This document shows, piece after piece, positions 9,590-17,532 of a stretch of DNA of 46,210 nucleotides. A model generated the notes under the pieces. The model was not told the DNA's origin and did not search any database. It saw only the letters and a list, made by a program, of their open reading frames with translations. This stretch comes from Planctomycetota bacterium. GTDB lineage: Bacteria > Planctomycetota > Phycisphaerae > Phycisphaerales > Phycisphaeraceae. A program made the translations under genes and the position numbers. Within the stretch, counting starts at the first letter, position 1, and each line of letters begins with the position of its first letter. The DNA is taken from positions 1 to 46,210 of the forward strand of contig JAJRXX010000060.1 of NCBI GenBank assembly GCA_024276075.1, written 5' to 3'.

Positions 9590-10054
9590 GTGCTTCGATT
9601 AATTTCTAGCCGATGGGGATACCGAAAAACAACCAGCGTTGCGAGCGTCGCAGCAATGGCATTGGCAATTTGTGTGGCCGGTGCGTCTGGCGGGGCCGAC
9701 AAGGACGACACCAGCAGCCCGCAACCGTTCGCAGCACAGGGCCATGCGCGGGTTGTGCGAGAAGTATTCGCAAACAAATGCTCACAATGCCACGCACCCG
9801 CTTCCAAGAACAAACACGCCAAAAAGCATTGGAAAGATTGGCACGACCTCAAGCAACTCAAAATAAACTACGTCCTCGAAAATGGCGCCATGCCCGACAC
9901 CCCACAGGACACCATGCTCTGGCAGATCATCACCTCCGACGACGAGGAGATACACATGCCGCCCAAGAAGGCAAAGAAAGGCCAACTATCGGAAGATGAA
10001 TTTGAGACGATTCGCCAGTGGCTACAGGCTGGTGCACCGACCGGGTATCAGTGA
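9590..10054 (+). CDS. secreted monoheme c-type cytochrome
   Basis: This protein of 154 residues has a basic N-terminus, a hydrophobic signal segment (SVASVAAMALAICVAGASGG), one heme-binding CSQCH (C64, C67, H68) and a C-terminal MPP motif (HMPPKKAKKGQLSEDE) that can supply the distal Met ligand. The final WLQAGAP is typical of the small planctomycete cytochrome domains fused to or found near DUF1549/DUF1553-like proteins. The heme environment suggests a periplasmic electron carrier. The GTG start is supported by GAAAGGA ending 8 bases upstream. A second cytochrome (the di-heme peroxidase) lies 1.5 kb downstream, separated by a minus-strand gene. Repeat element B starts 40 bases after the stop. 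Confidence 0.85.
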   Translation: MLRLISSRWGYRKTTSVASVAAMALAICVAGASGGADKDDTSSPQPFAAQGHARVVREVFANKCSQCHAPASKNKHAKKHWKDWHDLKQLKINYVLENGAMPDTPQDTMLWQIITSDDEEIHMPPKKAKKGQLSEDEFETIRQWLQAGAPTGYQ

Positions 10055-10093
10055 GTCGTGTTGTGGGCTAGTTTGAATCCGGGAATATCTTCA

Positions 10094-10166
10094 ACCGAAG
10101 CCCACGCATTGCAATGCGTGGCCCCCCATTTAGCCACGGGTGATGATACCCGTGGCATTCGGCACC
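10094..10166 (+). repeat. double-hairpin element B, copy 1
   Basis: A 73-base element with two adjacent hairpins. The first is CCACGCATTGCAATGCGTGG, a perfect 20-base palindrome; the second has arms CCACGGGT and ACCCGTGG around GATGAT. Outer bases CCGAA and TTCGG could close a three-way junction. A near-identical 73-base copy lies at 37241-37313. Both sit just downstream of a plus-strand stop codon, so a role in transcript ends or RNA stability is possible but unproven. Confidence 0.85.
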
Positions 10167-10268
10167 GTCATTGACCGCAGTAGGGTCTGCTGTGCGGACC
10201 ACTCCAGTCTGTAGGTTTGGGTCTGCCCAGACACATCCACTCCAACACGCAAAAGATGCGCTAGCGAT

Positions 10269-10362
10269 TACACGTTTTCAGATAAATCCGGGCGTCACCG
10301 CGACTGTGAAAGAGGGGTCTTTTCTTGAATGGCAATACGTACAAATTAATCTGAAAGCGTAT
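10269..10362 (+). repeat. MITE-like remnant related to the insert at 19381-19482
   Basis: The left end (TACACGTTTTCAGATAAAT) and the inverted right end (TACGCTTTCAGATTAAT) match imperfectly as terminal inverted repeats, and resemble the TACGCATTCTGATTAAT ends of the 102-base insert at 19381-19482. The interior shares CCGCGACTGT with that insert (CCGCGACCGT). No reading frame inside has a credible start. The right end overlaps the 3' end of the metallophosphoesterase gene by about 17 bases, which may have altered that protein's C-terminus. The homology is visible but weak. Confidence 0.5.
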
Positions 10363-11185
10363 TCCCCGACACCGAAAACGTAGCCTTGGGCGATCGCCCC
10401 ATGGCATAGACCTGCCCGTCTAGCCGGACAGGCCAGACCTCAAGCGAATTGTTTTCGAGCACCACTGCCAGTGGCTTCGACGGGAAGCTATACGCTCCGG
10501 TATTGACAATCACACGCTGGGGCGTTTGCCAGATACCGCGTCGGTGGTAGTGTCCGAAAATGAAAAACCGCGCCTCGGGGGCGTGCTCCTTCGCAAATTG
10601 ATTCGCCCGCCGGTATAGCGTCACCCAGTGCCAGCACGCACGCGCCGCCATGCACCCGTACGACAACAGGTTGCCAACCTTCGAGCGATGTGCGTATGGT
10701 TCGCTGGCCATCTGGTCCCACTTGATGTGTTCGGTGTGCTGAGCAGCGGTGAGTCGGCCCTGCAAGTCGGAGGGCTCATAGGGCGCTACCGCTGCCAGTG
10801 CCGCTTGGTTCATCGCACGCAAGCGAGGCGCGTTCGCCGTCCAGGGCGAGATCGCCGGGTGCAGAATATCACCGTGTGTGACAAAGACCGCTCCGTTTGC
10901 CAGGTACAGGTGACGCTGGTCCGAGATCATCGGATCGTGGTTGCCAGACAACACGGTTAGCTCGACGCCGTCGTCGTCGCAGAACTGTTGGAGTTCGAGA
11001 AATTGCTTCGCGGCGTTCGCACGCCACGTGGGGTCGTGCACCTCGATGGTATCGCCGTTGAGCACCAGCCGCGTTGCACCCGCCCACAGCGGACGCAGCG
11101 CCTGGGCAGAGACCGCCCCTCGCCCGGGGATACCCAGGTGCGTATCCGAGAGGATCACCGTGCGTTGAAAATCAGCCTCGGGCAT
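10346..11185 (-). CDS. LpxH-like metallophosphoesterase
   Basis: Calcineurin-like phosphoesterase motifs occur in order: ILSDTHLG (metal-binding Asp and His), LNGDTIEVHD (GD), LSGNHDPM (GNHD), THGDILHP (His) and FGHYHRRG (GHxH). The layout and length resemble UDP-2,3-diacylglucosamine hydrolases and related YbbF/LpxH-like enzymes, but the substrate is not certain. The start is ambiguous: the frame is open to 11269, with an ATG at 11239 and another at 11185, neither with a clear Shine-Dalgarno sequence. I prefer 11185 (MPEADFQRTVILSD) because the first beta strand follows at once. The last codons lie in the MITE-like repeat. The gene is convergent with the cytochrome at 9590-10054. Confidence 0.8.
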   Translation of the reverse strand: MPEADFQRTVILSDTHLGIPGRGAVSAQALRPLWAGATRLVLNGDTIEVHDPTWRANAAKQFLELQQFCDDDGVELTVLSGNHDPMISDQRHLYLANGAVFVTHGDILHPAISPWTANAPRLRAMNQAALAAVAPYEPSDLQGRLTAAQHTEHIKWDQMASEPYAHRSKVGNLLSYGCMAARACWHWVTLYRRANQFAKEHAPEARFFIFGHYHRRGIWQTPQRVIVNTGAYSFPSKPLAVVLENNSLEVWPVRLDGQVYAMGRSPKATFSVSGNTLSD

Positions 11186-11356
11186 GGAATGTGCTATCGG
11201 CGTGTATCCGACCCGCCAGCACACGCTCTCACAACTCATTACGATCAATCTACTACGGATGTGGGACAACCGTTACAGAACGTAACTTGGCCAGGATACT
11301 GGTGTTTACAGCCAATCGTCCATCGATTGTCTCAACCTGACACTGATCGCCCCTCA

Positions 11357-11459
11357 TATCAATCAAGATTATTACTTGCGCGACATCTGCAAACGCGAAG
11401 ACAAAACAGGCAATAACTTACATCACTTACGACGCGCTAGAACTATACGCAATGCGTAT
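11357..11459 (-). repeat. dispersed element A, copy 4 (inverted)
   Basis: Read on the minus strand this starts ATACGCATTGCGTATAG, then has TAAGTTATTGCCTGTTTTG and GCGCAAGTAATAATCTTGAT, matching copies at 9345, 19337 and 27391 with scattered changes. It fills most of the gap between the metallophosphoesterase gene and the peroxidase gene and ends about 37 bases before the peroxidase promoter candidate. Confidence 0.85.
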
Positions 11460-11495
11460 CAATCCATCTTTTTACAGGATCGGTTACTCGATCAC

Positions 11496-11522
11496 TTGCC
11501 AATACTAAAATTATTCTAAAAT
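11496..11522 (+). promoter_or_regulatory. possible sigma-70 promoter of the peroxidase gene
   Basis: TTGCCA at 11496-11501 and TAAAAT at 11517-11522 each match the housekeeping consensus at five of six positions. The spacer is 15 bases, shorter than the usual 17. A start near 11529 would leave an untranslated leader of about 30 bases before the ATG at 11560. This is a motif match only. Confidence 0.4.
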
Positions 11523-11559
11523 ACCGCTGCTGTCTCACATACCCGAAAGAGGCGTACAC

Positions 11560-12735
11560 ATGCGCAGATTCAGGTACACAATGATCATCGCAGGAATGTC
11601 GGTCTGGGTCTTAATGTGGGGGCTTATCGGGGGCGCAACCGCCGAAGCTGATAAGCAAGCTCTCGACGCTGACAACCCATTGCGACCCCTGCCCACCATC
11701 CCCCTCGGCGTCAATAAAACTTTCGATCAATTAGACAAACCTCCAATCCCACAGCGTGTCCGCCTGGGACGTTGGCTGTTTTTCGACAAGCGCCTGAGCA
11801 TCGACTCGACCGTGTCCTGTGCCACGTGCCACCGCCCCGAGCACGGGTTCTCCGAGCCGACGTCTGTTTCGACGGGTGTCAACGACATGAAGGGCAAGCG
11901 CAAAGCACCGCCCGTACTCAACCTTGCCTGGACCGTCTACCCGCACTTCTTCTGGGACGGACGCGCCGGGTCGCTCGAGGATCAAGCGGTGGGACCGATG
12001 ATCAACCCCGTCGAGATGGCCATGCCCGACCACGACCTCGTCATCGAACGCATCACCGCTGTTAAAGGCTACGCCAAGTATTTCAAGCAAGCCTTCGGCG
12101 ACGAAACCGTCACGCTCGATCGTATCGCACACGCCATCGCCGACTACGAACGCACGCTTCTGAGCGGCAACTCACCCTGGGACCGTTGGACCGCCGACAT
12201 GACCGATCACGACCGCGATCAACTCGCCATCGCACACGACCAGGACGACGACCCCTACAGCGACGGCGAGCCCGATTACCCCGCCTTCAAAGACGGTCAG
12301 CACGTGCCCGCGCAGGTAAAGCTCGGCCACTGGCTGTTTCACGGTAAAGCAATGTGCAACCAGTGCCACCTCGGGTTCAATTTCACCGATCAGCAGTTTC
12401 ACAACCTAGGCGTTGGCTACGACGCCCAGACCAAACAATTTAATGACGTTGGTCGTTTCGACGTCACCAAAAATCTCGAAGACACCGGTGCCTTCAAGAC
12501 GCCACTCCTGCGTGACGTGTCCAAACATGCACCCTACATGCACGACGGGTCGATCCCCACGCTGCGCCAGGTGGTCGAGCTCTACAACCGTGGCGGCGAC
12601 AAGAACCCGTATCTATCGCCCAAAATTGAACCGCTTAACCTCACCGACTCCGAGATCGACGCACTCGTCGCCTTCATGCGGGCCCTCGACGGCCAAGGCT
12701 ACGACGACCCCGGCCCAACCGTGTTTCCGCAATAG
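11560..12735 (+). CDS. di-heme cytochrome c peroxidase (MauG/CcpA family)
   Basis: A signal peptide (MIIAGMSVWVLMWGLIGGATAEA) is followed by two heme-c sites, CATCH (C87-H91) and CNQCH (C266-H270). This is the two-domain plan of bacterial di-heme peroxidases. Family landmarks include PLGVNKTFDQL, LGRWLFFDKRLS, the first-domain segment FFWDGRAGSLEDQA, and TGAFKTPLLRDVSKHAPYMHDGS near the C-terminus. Such enzymes reduce peroxide in the periplasm with electrons from small cytochromes or, as in MauG-like members, oxidise other substrates. The length (391) fits. The ATG has GAAAGAGG 7-8 bases upstream. The secreted cytochrome at 9590 is a conceivable but unproven electron donor. Confidence 0.92.
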   Translation: MRRFRYTMIIAGMSVWVLMWGLIGGATAEADKQALDADNPLRPLPTIPLGVNKTFDQLDKPPIPQRVRLGRWLFFDKRLSIDSTVSCATCHRPEHGFSEPTSVSTGVNDMKGKRKAPPVLNLAWTVYPHFFWDGRAGSLEDQAVGPMINPVEMAMPDHDLVIERITAVKGYAKYFKQAFGDETVTLDRIAHAIADYERTLLSGNSPWDRWTADMTDHDRDQLAIAHDQDDDPYSDGEPDYPAFKDGQHVPAQVKLGHWLFHGKAMCNQCHLGFNFTDQQFHNLGVGYDAQTKQFNDVGRFDVTKNLEDTGAFKTPLLRDVSKHAPYMHDGSIPTLRQVVELYNRGGDKNPYLSPKIEPLNLTDSEIDALVAFMRALDGQGYDDPGPTVFPQ

Positions 12736-12846
12736 AGCGTGTTCTCAATGGGTATCATGTATTGAAAGGACTTCGCCACGAGCCGCGTTGCACCAGTCCA
12801 AAGCGGACACCGCACCAGGGTAAGGCTCAATCTTGGTGCCTACAGG

Positions 12847-13665
12847 TCATTGCCGATCCAGCGGCGTCTTGAACAGGCCCGTTAGGCTCTGATGGTCAGC
12901 GTCGTCGAAGCGGTCGAGGCCCAGCTCGATCGAATGAGGGTCCGCTCGCAGCCGAAACGAGCCGAACAATCGGTCCCAGATCGATAGCATGGACGTGTAA
13001 TTCGAGTCCGTTTCCACTTGGACACGCGAGTGATGCACCTTGTGCATCGCCGGAGTCACGATCAGCACACGCAGCCAGCGGTCGAGCCTCGGCGATAGCC
13101 CGATGTTCGCGTGGTGAAACTGCACGATCGGAAACATCACCGTTTCGTACAGCGCCACATGCCAAAGCTGGGCACCGAACAGCACAATCAGCGGCACACG
13201 CAGCACCGACGACGCCAATATCTCTCCGAGATGAAACCGGCTGGCTGTGGTCACGTCCATCTGAGCGTCGCTGTGGTGTACACGGTGGAATCGCCACAAC
13301 AGTGGGATGCGATGGTTGATCCGGTGCCACCAGTACGTCCAGAAGTCCAACAGGAGCACCGCGACAATCGCTTCGGCCCATTTGGGTAGAGCCACCCAGT
13401 GCAGAATGCCCACGCCGTGGTCAGCGACGAATTTCGCAGCACCCAACCATAGCGCCACGAACACGACCGCGACCATCGTGGCGTTTACAAAACCCAACAC
13501 CATGTTCAGCAGGCCGTGGACGAAACGCTCACGCACCCGTTGCCGAAAAAATGCGAAGAACGGCGAAAACGTCTCCCACCCCAGCATCAGCACCAGCACC
13601 GCCAGCGCCGCCAAGTTCCCATTGCGATGAAGCAGTTCATAGTCATAGTGATCGAGACATTCCAT
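12847..13665 (-). CDS. fatty acid hydroxylase/sterol desaturase family membrane protein
   Basis: This 272-residue multi-pass protein carries the three histidine clusters of the di-iron membrane hydroxylase superfamily: HRINH (H114, H118), HRVHH (H127, H130, H131) and HKVHH (H208, H211, H212). Hydrophobic helices lie before and between the clusters. It would introduce a hydroxyl group or double bond into a membrane lipid or sterol-like substrate, using O2. The bacterial branch is broad, so the substrate is not predictable. It is convergent with the peroxidase gene and lies downstream of thiD on the same strand, separated by 83 bases. Confidence 0.85.
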   Translation of the reverse strand: MECLDHYDYELLHRNGNLAALAVLVLMLGWETFSPFFAFFRQRVRERFVHGLLNMVLGFVNATMVAVVFVALWLGAAKFVADHGVGILHWVALPKWAEAIVAVLLLDFWTYWWHRINHRIPLLWRFHRVHHSDAQMDVTTASRFHLGEILASSVLRVPLIVLFGAQLWHVALYETVMFPIVQFHHANIGLSPRLDRWLRVLIVTPAMHKVHHSRVQVETDSNYTSMLSIWDRLFGSFRLRADPHSIELGLDRFDDADHQSLTGLFKTPLDRQ

Positions 13666-13748
13666 GATGACCAGCTATTGTAAGTATGCGGGACGCATGT
13701 GGCAGAGGCCATCGCCAGGAGTGTGATATTTCCGTCCTATCCCCGCCG

Positions 13749-14588
13749 CTACTTTTTCACCTTCAGATATGCCAAATGGTTCACCGGGCTGTTCCCGTGT
13801 CCCAGGCTCGTCGTTTGGCGAATTGCCTCTGACACCACAGCCTTTGCCGTTTGAATCGCCTCATCGATCGGCTGCCCCAGTGCCAGTGCACCTGTTATAG
13901 CGGCGCTGAACGTACAGCCCGACCCGTGCGTGTTCGACGTGAGCCGCCAATCGCTGGTGACCTCACGCACCTCTTTCCCGTCGAAGTAGATGTCCACCGC
14001 TTGCCCCTCGTGGTCGTCAGCCTGCTTGAGACCGGTCACCACGCACGCTTTGACACCGAACCGGTTGCAGATTTCTCTAGCCGCGTCGGTGGCTGTATAG
14101 ATGTCGTTAATCGCATCAGCATCCTTGCCCAGCATGCGTGCCGCCTCGTGCGTGTTCGGCGTCACCGCCGCTGCCAACGGCAGCAGTTGATCGCACAGCA
14201 CCTTCACCGCATCGTCGTCGAGCAGGGCCGCGCCGGTCGTAGCGACCATCACAGGATCGACGATCAAGGGCGCCAGCTTGTTGCGTTTAATCGCCCCAGC
14301 CACCGCCTTGACGATCTGTGCGTTGGCGAGCATGCCGGTCTTGGTTGCTGCGATGGGAATGTCCGACGCCACCGCATCGATTTGTTGAGCCACCAGATCG
14401 GCGTCCAGTGGCTGCGAGTCTTTGACTGCTGTAGTGTTCTGGACGGTGATCGCCGTCACCACCGCACACCCGAAGACGTCGAGCGTCGCAAAGGTCTTGA
14501 GGTCACCCTGGATGCCCGCTCCACCTGACGGGTCGGAGCCAGCGATGGTCAGTGCCGCTTTGATCTCGGGCGTGGTGCGTTCAGACAC
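13749..14588 (-). CDS. thiD: hydroxymethylpyrimidine/phosphomethylpyrimidine kinase
   Basis: ThiD of the ribokinase fold (279 residues). It has [20 protein letters not shown] at the N-terminus, a pyrimidine-binding start [30 protein letters not shown] in the middle, and the nucleotide/catalytic end [20 protein letters not shown]. It phosphorylates HMP and HMP-P in thiamine biosynthesis in the cytoplasm. No other thiamine gene and no recognisable TPP riboswitch is visible beside it, so it may serve salvage or be regulated elsewhere. The ATG start begins a normal N-terminus; the upstream 232 bases are shared with the divergent L28 gene. Confidence 0.93.
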   Translation of the reverse strand: MSERTTPEIKAALTIAGSDPSGGAGIQGDLKTFATLDVFGCAVVTAITVQNTTAVKDSQPLDADLVAQQIDAVASDIPIAATKTGMLANAQIVKAVAGAIKRNKLAPLIVDPVMVATTGAALLDDDAVKVLCDQLLPLAAAVTPNTHEAARMLGKDADAINDIYTATDAAREICNRFGVKACVVTGLKQADDHEGQAVDIYFDGKEVREVTSDWRLTSNTHGSGCTFSAAITGALALGQPIDEAIQTAKAVVSEAIRQTTSLGHGNSPVNHLAYLKVKK

Positions 14589-14821
14589 GTGAGTACTCCG
14601 TAATAGTTTTGCAGACGCCTTGCCTTGCCTAAAAGCGTCTAGGTGGACTTAGTGATCGGATTAATGGCCGGTCGCAGGCAAAAATTTCAGGTGCGGGCGC
14701 GTACAGCGAAGGCGTGTAGCACGAATGCGGGGGCCAAGTGTTGCATCCATAACGCAGGGGCTCTAAACTATGCGTTATCTGCACCTAAATGGTGAATACT
14801 GGGTCTTGAAAGTAGGACATT

Positions 14822-15112
14822 ATGCCACGAGTATGCGAATTTACGGGTAAGAAAACGGTTGCGGGCCGAAAATACACCCACCGGGGCAAAGCCAAGTACC
14901 TCGGCGGCGTGGGCACCAAGATCACCGGCAAGACCAAACGCACCTTCAAACCCAACATCCAGACCGTCGCCGCGGTGATCGATGGTCAGGTGCGTCGCGT
15001 CAAGGCGTCGGCCAAGGCCATCCGCATGGGACTGGTCATCAAACCGCTCAAGCGGAAATACGTCTACAAGGCTGGCTCGGAAAGCGATGCGGGTACGACG
15101 TCCACAGCATGA
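14822..15112 (+). CDS. rpmB: 50S ribosomal protein L28
   Basis: The 96-residue protein begins MPRVCEFTGKKTVAG and continues with KRTFKPNIQTVAAVIDGQVRRVKAS, the conserved body of bacterial L28. It is a basic protein of the large ribosomal subunit. The lone Cys in VCEFTG may be part of a reduced Zn-type N-terminus; the full CxxC of the four-cysteine form is absent. The usual neighbour rpmG is absent. AGGA lies 5 bases before the ATG. The C-terminal tail after KRKYVYKAG is a poorly conserved Ser/Thr-rich extension. Confidence 0.95.
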   Translation: MPRVCEFTGKKTVAGRKYTHRGKAKYLGGVGTKITGKTKRTFKPNIQTVAAVIDGQVRRVKASAKAIRMGLVIKPLKRKYVYKAGSESDAGTTSTA

Positions 15113-15528
15113 CCCATAGGCTAAGGGCAACGCCGCGATGGCGTGTTCGCCAGTTAGCCTGACGAGTGTGTGTTGGCTGACCATCGGAATGCCCAAGTAT
15201 ATAGGGGGGGGCGTATCGTACCCGGACCGGGTACAACAGTAGAATACGAAGGTGGGTTTGTAGGGGATACAGGGGTTAGGTGAAATGTGATGGTTTTGCT
15301 GACTATGACGATTTTAGGTTGACTGTCGGTATGGGGATGGTATGTCTTAAGAGGTTGAAATCAACCACTTGCGCAGGGTCAACAATCGGGGCCAGTCAAT
15401 TATGACACCGCGGACCGATTGCTAACGGCGACCCGGATTCGGCTACAACAACCAAGTGTGCTGCGGGGCGATGTGAATTGTCGCTGCCCGATTTATCGGA
15501 ACCGGTTACGGGGCTGTGCGGGTTGTTT
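15113..15528. other. 416-base non-coding stretch upstream of dnaG
   Basis: No convincing gene is visible. Two dyads stand out: GTACCCGGACCGGGTAC at 15218-15234 (arms of 8 around a single A), directly after a run of G, and GGTTGAAATCAACC at 15353-15366. Either could be an operator or RNA hairpin. The second is followed by GCGCAGGGTCAAC, which partly repeats the arm sequence. The leader may carry the control of the dnaG-rpoD unit, but no clear promoter hexamers can be chosen. Confidence 0.5.
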
Positions 15529-17457
15529 ATGATCAGCGGTATCGATCAAAAATTAGAGGTCCAGCAAGCCACGGACATCGTTCGTCTCATTGGCGAGTCG
15601 GTTTCACTGCGCGCCAAGGGGCGGGAGTATGTGGGACTGTGTCCGTTTCATGATGACCACAAGCCGTCGATGAGCGTGTCGCCGACGAAGCAGATTTATA
15701 AGTGCTTTAGCTGCGGCGCCGGTGGAGACGTGTTCAGCTTCATGATGAACTATCACAAGTTGACATTCCGAGAGGCGCTGGTGCACCTCGCAGAGCAAGC
15801 GGGGATCAAACTAAAATCCGGGTCGGGCGGCGGTGGGGACCAGGGTAGAGCCAACGACCGTGAGATGATCGCGGCTGCGAACGACAAGGCAGTAGGGTAC
15901 TACCGAGCGGTGTTTGATCGTGGCGACCAGGGACAGGCGGCTCGGGCCTATGTGCAGGGCAGGCGGATCAGCGAGGAGATGATCCGCACATTTCAGATCG
16001 GTTGTGCGCCGGACGACTGGGAAGGCTTGACACGGACGGTGGGGCAGAAGGGCTGGAAGCGTCACGGCTTTGAGTTGGCGGGCCTGATCATGGCAAGGCG
16101 CAGCGGCGACGGTTGGATCGACCGTTTCAGGCATCGGCTGATATTTCCCATTCTCGACGGGTTGGGCAGGCCGATCGCTTTCGGCGCCAGGCGGCTGCGT
16201 GAGGACGACGACCCGAAGTACCTCAACAGCCCGGAGACTGCGTTATTCAATAAGTCGACGACCCTGTACGGGCTGCACGCATCGAAAAAGGCGATCATCG
16301 ACAGCGGCACCGCGGTGGTGGTGGAGGGGTATACGGACGTGATTGCGTGCCACCAGGCGGGCGTGCAAAACGTGGTGGCGACGCTGGGCACGTCACTGAC
16401 GCGTGGGCACGCAAGCGTGCTAGGGAGGCTGTGTGAGCGTGTGGTGTTGGTGTTCGACGCCGACGCCGCGGGTCAGAAAGCTGCTGACCGTGCTGTCGAG
16501 GTGTTTTTGACCGGATCGTTGGACGTGGGCGTGGCGGTATTGGCACAGGGCAGTGACCCGGCGGAACTGCTGACGCGGGATGGCGGGGTTGAGGTATTTC
16601 GCGGGGTGATCGACGGGGCGGTCGATGCACTGGAATACAAGCTCTCTCGCCTGAAGGATGAACTCGAACAGACGGACACCCTCACGGGCAGGGAGCGTAT
16701 CGCCCAGCGGTTTTTGGGCGACCTCGTGGCTCTGGGTGTGCTCGATCAGGGCTCGCTGCGCAGGGCGATGGTGGTGGGTCGTGTAGCTGGTTTGTTGGGC
16801 GTGGGTGAGCGCGCGGTGTCGTCTGAGCTAGAGAGACTGGGTCGCAGCCGTGGTCGTGCGCCTAAGGCTACCGCTGCGGGCGAGGGCGATAACCATAACG
16901 AAGAAAATAATTCTGAAAATAAAGTTGCCCCACATGAAAACGCGCCTAGAATTCGGGCTCTGCGATTGGCGGAGCGACAGGTAATCGGGTGTGTGCTGCA
17001 ACAACCGGACTTATTCCACCATTTACTTTCTGATGGCAATGCTTTGGATGAAGCTCTAACGCCGGGGGAGATGGTTACCCCCGATGCCCAGCGTTTGTAT
17101 GAGTGTATCTATGACCGTCTAAGCGGGGATGAGCAGGTGACACTGGCGGGGGTGTTGGCGGATTTGGCATCAGACGATGAGCATGATCTGGTGAAGCTGG
17201 CGACGGATGCTGATGCGGAAATTGAAGCGTGTTGCGGCCAGGATAATGAAAAATTGCTCCAAATTTTAGATACCCAAACTGAAGCGATCCTCAGATTCCG
17301 CCGTGAACGACAGTATGAACGGAAGCGTCCGCAAATCATGGAAACGGTTATTACTGCTGCGCGGGGGTCAAGTGATGAGGCTCTTGCAGAAGTATGGAAT
17401 CATCAGCGTGAGCACCCGTCAGTCGTAAAGATCAATAGATTAGAAAGGAGAAAATAA
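15529..17457 (+). CDS. dnaG: DNA primase
   Basis: From the ATG at 15529 the protein has 642 residues. The CHC2 zinc finger comes first (C38, H41, C59, C62 in CPFHDDHKPSMSV and YKCFSCGAGGDVF). Next is the catalytic RNA-polymerase core with a TOPRIM fold: VVVEGYTDVIACHQAGV, then VLVFDADAAGQKAADRA. The C-terminal third, after a charged linker of Asn/Glu repeats (about residues 455-480), is the DnaB-helicase interaction domain. It lays RNA primers at the replication fork. The frame is open to a TTG at 15478, but the ATG fits the usual primase start (IDQKLEVQQATDIVRLIG). rpoD follows 75 bases later in the same direction, the classical dnaG-rpoD arrangement. Confidence 0.95.
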   Translation: MISGIDQKLEVQQATDIVRLIGESVSLRAKGREYVGLCPFHDDHKPSMSVSPTKQIYKCFSCGAGGDVFSFMMNYHKLTFREALVHLAEQAGIKLKSGSGGGGDQGRANDREMIAAANDKAVGYYRAVFDRGDQGQAARAYVQGRRISEEMIRTFQIGCAPDDWEGLTRTVGQKGWKRHGFELAGLIMARRSGDGWIDRFRHRLIFPILDGLGRPIAFGARRLREDDDPKYLNSPETALFNKSTTLYGLHASKKAIIDSGTAVVVEGYTDVIACHQAGVQNVVATLGTSLTRGHASVLGRLCERVVLVFDADAAGQKAADRAVEVFLTGSLDVGVAVLAQGSDPAELLTRDGGVEVFRGVIDGAVDALEYKLSRLKDELEQTDTLTGRERIAQRFLGDLVALGVLDQGSLRRAMVVGRVAGLLGVGERAVSSELERLGRSRGRAPKATAAGEGDNHNEENNSENKVAPHENAPRIRALRLAERQVIGCVLQQPDLFHHLLSDGNALDEALTPGEMVTPDAQRLYECIYDRLSGDEQVTLAGVLADLASDDEHDLVKLATDADAEIEACCGQDNEKLLQILDTQTEAILRFRRERQYERKRPQIMETVITAARGSSDEALAEVWNHQREHPSVVKINRLERRK

Positions 17458-17514
17458 GCGAGGATACAAAGGGTGTGTCAGATATGGGTTGTTACAGGGA
17501 ACTTTGGTCAATGT

Positions 17515-17523
17515 AAGGAAAGG
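17515..17523 (+). promoter_or_regulatory. Shine-Dalgarno sequence that fixes the rpoD start at a TTG codon
   Basis: AAGGAAAGG ends 9 bases before TTG at 17533. The frame is also open upstream from a GTG at 17473, but that codon has no comparable site and would add a non-conserved segment ([14 protein letters not shown]). Confidence 0.6.
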
Positions 17524-17532
17524 CAGGCAGGC

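Noticed and set aside
10171-10383. A 70-residue plus-strand frame between the cytochrome and metallophosphoesterase genes
   Set aside because: It crosses the MITE-like remnant and has no Shine-Dalgarno sequence or family pattern.
13851-14528. A 225-residue plus-strand frame opposite thiD
   Set aside because: It lies wholly inside the convincing thiD gene and reads as low-complexity His/Arg-rich sequence.
14735-14770. A sigma-70 promoter for the L28 gene (TTGCAT with a 17-base gap to TAAACT)
   Set aside because: The -35 matches the consensus at only three of six positions, so the match is too poor to report.
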